From Antedon mediterranea (lineage: Eukaryota; Echinodermata; Crinoidea; Comatulida; Antedonidae), in NCBI RefSeq assembly GCF_964355755.1, contig NC_092675.1:1059001-1123000 (forward strand): a stretch of DNA of 64,000 nucleotides, written 5' to 3'. Position numbers and translations under genes: made by a program. Below, in pieces: positions 58,601 through 64,000 of the stretch. How positions within the stretch are numbered: the first letter of the stretch is position 1; every line of letters starts with the position of its first letter. The notes beneath the pieces are model-generated. The model had not been told where the DNA came from, searched no databases, and saw only the letters and a program-made list of their open reading frames with translations.

Positions 58601-61600
58601 TGTAGTGAATACACATGGACAAAGAAAGAAAGTAATACACTGAATACAAACCCTTCTAAGCCTTGTCTGGTCATCTCTGTAGTGAATACACATGGACAAA
58701 GCAAGAAAGTAATACACTGAATACAAACCCTTCTAAGCCTCGTCTGGTCATCTCTGTAGTGCATACACATGGACAAAGCAAGAAAGTAATACACTGAATA
58801 CAAACCCTTCTAAGCCTTGTCTGGTCATCTCTGTAGTGAATACACATGGACAAAGCAAGAAAGTAATACACTGAATACCAACCCTTCTAAGCCTTGTCTG
58901 GTCATCTCTGTAGTGAATACACATGGACAAAGCAAGAAAGTAATACACTGAATACCAACCCTTCTAAGCCTTGTCTGGTCATCTCTGTAGTGAATACACA
59001 TGGACAAAGCAAGAAAGTAATACACTGAATACAAACCCTTCTAAGCCTTGTCTGGTCATCTCTGTAGTGCATACACATGGACAAAGCAAGAAAGTAATAC
59101 ACTGAATACCAACCCTTCTAAGCCTTGTCTGGTCATCTCTGTAGTGAATACACATGGACAAAGCAAGAAAGTAATACACTGAATACCAACCCTTCTAAGC
59201 CTTGTCTGGTCATCTCTGTAGTGAATACACATGGACAAAGCAAGAAAGTAATACACTGAATACAAACCCTTCTAAGCCTTGTCTGGTCATCTCTGTAGTG
59301 AATACACATGGACAAAGAAAGAAAGTAATACACTGAATACCAACCCTTCTAAGCCTCGTCTGGTCATCTCTGTAGTGCATACACATGGACAAAGCTAAGT
59401 CTCCACGTTGTCTTCGTGTTCCTTCACACAGCAATGGGTGAGCAGCTTCTGATACGTTGTTTTTCATTGCCAGAGCGGCCACTGCAGCCTCAAACCCTAG
59501 AATTTCATCTTCCTGTCGATGTTCTGTCGTTATGATTGATTTGGATGGAGATCTCCCTGGTGACAATGCTGAAAAAATATTTACATAAACTTATAGTTTT
59601 TGTACAATAAAATTACATAATATAATATAATAATTATAATAATAAATGTAGAAATTAAAAATACATATATTTTAAAACTAAAATTATTATTATTATAACT
59701 ATTATTATTAATAAGTGAATTTTTCATGCGCACCTGATGATGTTAAGCACATGGCCTCAAAGATGTAGCCAGCAAGCATAAGTGGCAGAACGCCCTCTGC
59801 AAGTTTCTGCATCGACCAATTGCGCATTTGCTCCGCCAGCTGCCGTAGCTGATCCATTTCTGGAACTCCTAGTGGAACCCTCTTCAATAACAGAACTAGT
59901 TCAGACTCCTGGTTTGCTAATTTCACCTGGATGAAACAAATATTTAAAATATAAATCACAAATAAACAAAAAGAAATCACAACCCCTAGCCATCAGCTCA
60001 AGCTCGGAGGATTACGAACACCGGGCTAGTAATCTGGAGGTCGTGGGTTCGAGGCCCACCCGAGAATTACTTTGCATTGATTGATTAGTGTTATCACTAC
60101 ATATTACAGTATGAAAATTAGTATCATATAATCATACATTATTTTTTATAGCACACCTAATGTATCCTAACCATTTTATTGGTCGATTTTGTTGAAATTC
60201 TGACTGCTTTATTTAGCCTGGCTCTGCCTTGAATAGAATAGTTAAACTTTCAACTCAGGATGCCTCATAATACAACAATCTTTCAACTCTTGAAAAAGCT
60301 CATTCATTCATTATAAACATTCATTTTTTGAGATGAGATTTCAATATACATTGGCTGTATCTACTGTATGATCTCATGGATTAATATGCTTAATTTATCA
60401 ATCTTTAAACTATTTTGTCAATGACTTACCTCAAGTCCTTTAGTTGATGCAGGCTGTCTAGTAATCTGTAAACCTAGCAATCCAATTTGAAATGCTAGGT
60501 TATGGCAACCAGGCTGTTCTGCTAGAACACTGCAGAGGAAGCTGATCTTAAACAGTAATTGACTAGCTAATTTACTCTGCTGGTGAAGGTAGCGTTTTCT
60601 TACCTGTAGGATTAACAACAAAAAATGGTTAAAACAAGTTTATTTATACTATACGAGTCTGGAATTAACTGGGGGTCCAGTGTACACGTCTGGCTTGTGT
60701 GCATTTGAAAGAACCCAGTACATCTTTTAAAAGTGTAGAGGTTTAACCAGGGCATATTGTTCCATCTCAGACTCATTCTTGGGCTGCCATGGAGGAACCA
60801 AGCTCAATTTCTTCAACTGAGGATAAATACTATTAAATAAATCAAATTCTGGTTCAGGATAAGGGGTTTAAAACATCATAGTTTTATATTTTTATCTTAT
60901 ATTGACATGTAATGCTGTTGAATGCTTCTTAAATACATTTGTATTAAGATTTAAGATAATATTAAACCTTATTGGATAATCCACTTGGTATCTCGGTATC
61001 AAGCTTAGGTGGATTAGCTACCATCTCCTCAGCTAGCTGGATGGCTAGATGACAGGCATACCATGTATGGCCATGTACATACAGTGCCTCTGTTCTGTTA
61101 AACTGTATCTGAAATTACAAAATGTATGTTTTAATACAGAAACAAACACAGAAATAACAATGAATTATTTCTAATTAAGACTATTTGGCATAATGAAGTC
61201 GCCCCGAAAACAATACAGATCATTTTTGTAGTTTATCTGCTGTAAGAGAATGTTTTATACCATTTTTTATAAAAATAATTTATGAAGACATTATAATTTA
61301 AAATGTTTAGTAGAGTCAAGTTCCAAGTGGTTAAGGCAGGGGCGTCACAAACCATAATAGCAGTACAGGTTCAAGTCTCTCCTAGATCATAGTTCTGGTG
61401 GTAGAACTTTCTCGGTGTACATATATGGCTTGTGTGCACTATAAAGAACTCAGGGCATCATATACATATACACACCTGCATTTTATCATCAACCGGTTTG
61501 ACACCATTAAATGGATTATACACTTCATCTTTCTTCTTTTTTGGTACATCTTGAACTTTAGCCTTTGTGTCATAAAAGTACATGTTTAATTCATCAGGCT

Positions 61601-63828
61601 CTTTGACTTGGCCCGGGGGTGCTTCGGCTGCAGCGGCACCATCAGGGATGGAAGCCGGTGCTGCATCATCCACAACGTTAGATGTTTCAGTGTTTGAACC
61701 GTCTGAATCTCCATCACTTTTTTCTCGATTTGAGAAATCTTTCTCAGAATGTTTACTCTTATTTTTCCTTCTTGCTCCTTGGACTACATTTGCAGATTCC
61801 GACTCGTCATCTCCGTCTAAAACATGCAAACCTTCAATAGATTGTACAATATTTTCTGTTTCGTCGCCACGAGAGTCTGAACTGTCAATTGCAATAAAGT
61901 CAGAGTCGCATTCATCAGATTTCTGCCGATTGACATGTTTTGTATCAGTGGAATGCTTGCAGTCCGATTGTGGCACAGTGTAATCTTTGGACGATGCTGC
62001 AAAATGATCATCCTCTATCCAATTACAAACATCTTCTTCAGAATTCCGTTCTGAAAATGTAACGCCCTCGATTGGAAAGTCATTCCAATCCTGAAGGCAT
62101 GCCTCGATAGCTGGTTTAAATCCTGAAAAAACGTCCATGTCAACTTTACGTACATTCGCACCTCCTCCTCCCACTCGTCGCCCCTTCTTGGAACTCTCGA
62201 TAACCTGAAGGTGCCATTTACGGAATTCAGCACCAAACTGTTTACGCTGTGCGGGGGAGTTAGCAGGATTCAGTGAGGCGTAACGCCACAGAGTTACGAT
62301 CTCATCACACATACTTGCACATGAATGCTGATTCTGCATTGACGAACTGTTGTTGTTATGAGCACGGTGACCATGGTTACCGTGGTGAGAGTGAATCGCT
62401 GAGGTACGTATACTAAACCACCACACAACAACCTACAGGTAAAATTAAGAAATTATTATGTAAAAAAGGCATTAAAGAAGGTATTAAAGGCATAATTTTT
62501 GGTCACAGCTAAATGATGAAAAACTTCAGTCCAAAGAAATTATCATCACAACACACGATGGTGGAAATCATAATGAAATGAATGTATTTTTTGTTCATGT
62601 ATTTTTAGTAAATCATACCTGTTCACAAGAAATACATTCTTCTGTAAGAATCTTTAAGAGAAAGATGGCATTACTATCACGTCTTCGAAACAATTCACGA
62701 ATTATAGATAACAGATTCCAGACGCCTTCTGGTTCTCGTCCTCTCAGTGGACGTAATAAGTTGGTCCATTCAGCTGACGCAGCAGGAGCAGGGTTTGATA
62801 GGTACAGGGAATTCACATCACTGATAAGACAAAATCAATATTATTTAAAGAATGCATACACGTTTTTGTCCTTTTGCTCTGAGTTGGGATAGAAGTAGTT
62901 TAAGATGTACTGTACTGTATTTTCGCATATTATTGCCCATGTGCTGATACACATGTTTGGGTTTCATTTTATTTATCAGTAAAAATTACCATATTTGAAC
63001 GGGCACTTATTTTTGTGAGTAATGGATAACGTTAATGCATATAATTACAAACATACAATAATTAAAATACAATTTAAGCTAACATTAATTTCAGCATAAG
63101 TAGAGACTGATGATGACATTACCTAAAAACAAGTGGACCTGGTCCACAAAAGCGCAATAATGTCTTCTTGATGTTCTCATGTAATAGGCTATCATCCAGG
63201 AACCACTGGCTTGGTTCAGTCGCTGGTGGTCCTGCAGTAGGATCTGGGGCTCCACGAACTGTATTGATGGTATTGGCTTGCGATGACAGTAATTCATCTA
63301 GCAATCGTTGAGCTGTTGGTAGAATCTATAAACAACAACATTTTTTAATTTCCATTTCTTGAGCAATCAAACAAAAATCTTTCCTTTTCTTTAAAAAATA
63401 TTTCCCCAATACAAATGACAGTCACAAGAAAACTTGCTTTGTTTATGTGTAAGCTCTGTGACAATATTTGTCAAAATTTGTCAAGAAAATTAAGAGTTAA
63501 AAAGGTGAGAATTTACGTGTACTCCTAAAATTGCATTGCCCACTTACTTGTTGTGGTAGTTCACTAATTAAGTATTGTGCAAACTTCTGAAGCTGATCAC
63601 GATGAAGGCGCGACAACGATTCTGAAACTGGTGCACGCAGACAAACATTTTCCGCATTCACAATACGATAAAGGCAGAGCGCGACGACGTGAGAACACCA
63701 CTTGCCCGTTATGGTGCATGTGCAGCTACATGTTGTTATGCGTCTCTTGTAGAAGGTAATGGCCACATTAAAGGTATCTTTGATTGACAAGGTTGTCGAT
63801 GGTCCAATGGTTCCACTAAGATGAAATC
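52625..63828 (-). CDS. ZSWIM8: ZSWIM8, Cullin-RING E3 substrate receptor (5' exons outside window)
   Basis: 14 exons on the minus strand in phase, 63548-63828, 63123-63325, 62619-62820, 61476-62432, 60968-61108, 60430-60603, 59734-59926, 59345-59568, 57342-57846, 56802-57021, 55117-55403, 54544-54755, 53158-53896 and 52625-53043, give 4757 nt (about 1584 aa). The first exon holds the SWIM zinc finger (CSCTCTITGKWCSHVVAL). Strongly family-like blocks follow: RGAPDPTAG, LRPLRGREPEGVWNLL, SIIRELFRRRDSNA, AELALSCLSHAHALNP, and the C-terminal DVKWLLGIAKKLG region. ZSWIM8/EBAX-1 is a Cullin-RING receptor for misfolded proteins and for Argonaute in target-directed microRNA degradation. The BC/Cullin boxes expected at the N terminus lie right of the window. 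Low-complexity His/Ser/Asp and Pro/Tyr regions are normal for the family. The exon ending at 59345 runs into a 77-bp tandem array. Confidence 0.9.
53958..54105 (-). repeat. Dispersed repeat with hammerhead-like core, copy 2
   Basis: Read on the minus strand it starts CACTGATAAAGGGCTAGTG then TTCCCCGAAAGCTCTGC, and ends TTGTCATTTTTTCAG. Same family as 19695-19835; CTGATAA replaces the TGATGA core here, so this copy is probably inactive. In a ZSWIM8 intron. Confidence 0.6.
55628..55692 (-). repeat. tRNA-like fragment (SINE head)
   Basis: The reverse complement contains GAGTTCGAGTCCC, a good pol III B box and T-arm, preceded by GGACTAATC. No intact cloverleaf. In a ZSWIM8 intron. Confidence 0.4.
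56335..56480. repeat. Dispersed repeat related to 49230-49375
   Basis: GGAGCTAGGGGCGCACGCTC, TTTTTGACATACTATTATAA and ATATGTTAGCACTCCCC followed by poly-C and poly-A. Class not identified. Confidence 0.4.
56542..56710. mobile_element. MITE copy, most complete (CTGTCTACACTATCAAACT family)
   Basis: 169 bp. Starts AAACTCTGTCTACACTATC and ends TAGTGTAGACAGAGTTT. The interior has ATGGACATGATGATGTCATA and a CATATCACTACCATATTT segment duplicated in tandem. In a ZSWIM8 intron. Confidence 0.8.
58236..59394 (-). repeat. 77-bp array of a ZSWIM8 exon end, about 15 copies
   Basis: Units carry CACTACAGAGATGACCAGAC and CTTAGAAGGGTTTG (minus strand). The first unit (about 59345-59394) is the genuine 3' end of the ZSWIM8 exon 59345-59568, coding LSMCMHYRDDQTRLRR and joining in phase to ILDAFLDKQ (57846). 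Each later unit repeats this coding end, the donor-like AAGG|GTTTGT and an acceptor-like CACTACAG. Frames seen across it (LALSMCIHYRDDQTRLRR repeated) are array translations. Confidence 0.9.
60001..60066 (+). repeat. tRNA-Thr(AGT)-like sequence, probably a SINE head or pseudogene
   Basis: The T-arm GTGGG-TTCGAGG-CCCAC is perfect. The anticodon arm CCGGG-CTAGTAA-TCTGG has U33 and anticodon AGT. A short CTCGG/CCGAG acceptor-like stem exists. The D-arm is degenerate (GAGGATTACGAACA), so a functional tRNA is doubtful. In a ZSWIM8 intron. Confidence 0.45.
61315..61465 (+). repeat. tRNA-derived SINE-like repeat
   Basis: GTGGTTAAGGCAGGGGCG resembles an A box and ACAGGTTCAAGTCTCTC a B box. The tail AACTTTCTCGGTGTACATATA, then GCACTATAAAGAACTCAG, is shared with 60670-60730 and others. 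It abuts a ZSWIM8 exon (61476). Confidence 0.5.
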
Positions 63829-63864
63829 CTTGTTAGAGAAAAAAATATATATTGTTAATGTGTG

Positions 63865-63955
63865 CTAAAAACGCCTGAGGCCTCCAGCGTTAGATGGTCA
63901 CTTAGGGTTCCTAAACCAGGGGCCTTAGGCCTCTGCGTTATGCCACTGATAAGGA
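63865..63955 (-). repeat. Dispersed repeat, copy 3 (CCCTGGTTTAG family)
   Basis: On the minus strand: GTGGCATAACGCAGAGGCC, CCCCTGGTTTAGGAACCC and CTGGAGGCCTCAGGCG. Matches 51895-52020 (+). In the ZSWIM8 intron next to the first exon of the window. Confidence 0.55.
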
Positions 63956-64000
63956 ACTCATGTACTGTAAGAAAGACTATACCAGTATATACATACAATA

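Noticed and set aside
58217-59333. Series of overlapping 66-95 aa ORFs (FLALSMCIHYRDDQTRLRR...)
   Set aside because: Translations of the 77-bp array; only the first unit is coding, as part of ZSWIM8.
60001-60066. Functional tRNA-Thr gene
   Set aside because: D-arm is degenerate and the acceptor stem incomplete; SINE head or pseudogene is likelier.

Overview
This is a eukaryotic window, AT-rich and intron-bearing, with six protein-coding genes and many repeats. The gene content points to a non-vertebrate deuterostome, most likely an echinoderm: a secreted protease built from SRCR, PAN/apple, kringle, F-type lectin and LDLa modules, an executioner-type caspase, foldback-like inverted repeats, and a very common palindromic octamer TAGGCCTA. 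The species cannot be fixed from the sequence alone. Exons were read by eye from GT/AG sites, reading-frame phase and family resemblance; no search was run.

Layout. 153-9782 (-): 5' part of a LASP-type LIM/nebulin-repeat/SH3 gene, with the SH3 exon beyond the left edge. Its 5' exons lie between two 2.3-kb arms of a large inverted repeat (1487-3822 and 10355-12662). 13768-16389 (+): a synaptotagmin-like gene whose last-exon tail is tandemly duplicated downstream. 19388-31619 (-): a five-exon caspase. 21608-31259 (+): a complete, young Ty3/gypsy LTR retrotransposon inserted antisense in caspase intron 1. 32753-45669 (+): a 25-exon mosaic serine protease of about 1348 aa. 46543-50341 (-): COX18, a mitochondrial inner-membrane insertase, with a 769-bp inverted-repeat transposon in intron 1. 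52625-63828 (-): ZSWIM8, a Cullin-RING substrate receptor, whose N-terminal exons lie beyond the right edge; a 77-bp array of about 15 units amplifies one of its exon ends.

The retrotransposon is the most interesting object. It has two 307-bp LTRs with one difference seen, a 4-bp target duplication GTAC, and three long ORFs. Gag carries an N-terminal helix-hairpin-helix (ComEA-like) domain and a C-terminal CCHC knuckle. Pol has protease, RT, RNase H and integrase, and ends in a PHD finger of the kind that in host proteins reads histone H3K4me3. A third ORF, where a retrovirus has env, encodes a TatD-family metal-dependent nuclease with all six metal-ligand positions present, preceded by a small zinc finger and a basic segment. 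That ORF has no early ATG. A consensus splice donor in the LTR and a strong acceptor just after pol would join an 11-codon LTR leader, ATG included, in frame to it. The element therefore appears to express a captured nuclease from a spliced subgenomic mRNA.

The host genes are independent loci: cytoskeleton (LASP), membrane traffic (synaptotagmin), cell death (caspase), secreted defence or matrix proteolysis (mosaic protease), respiration (COX18) and ubiquitin/miRNA turnover (ZSWIM8). Three of them have tandem arrays or inverted repeats built on or around their exons.
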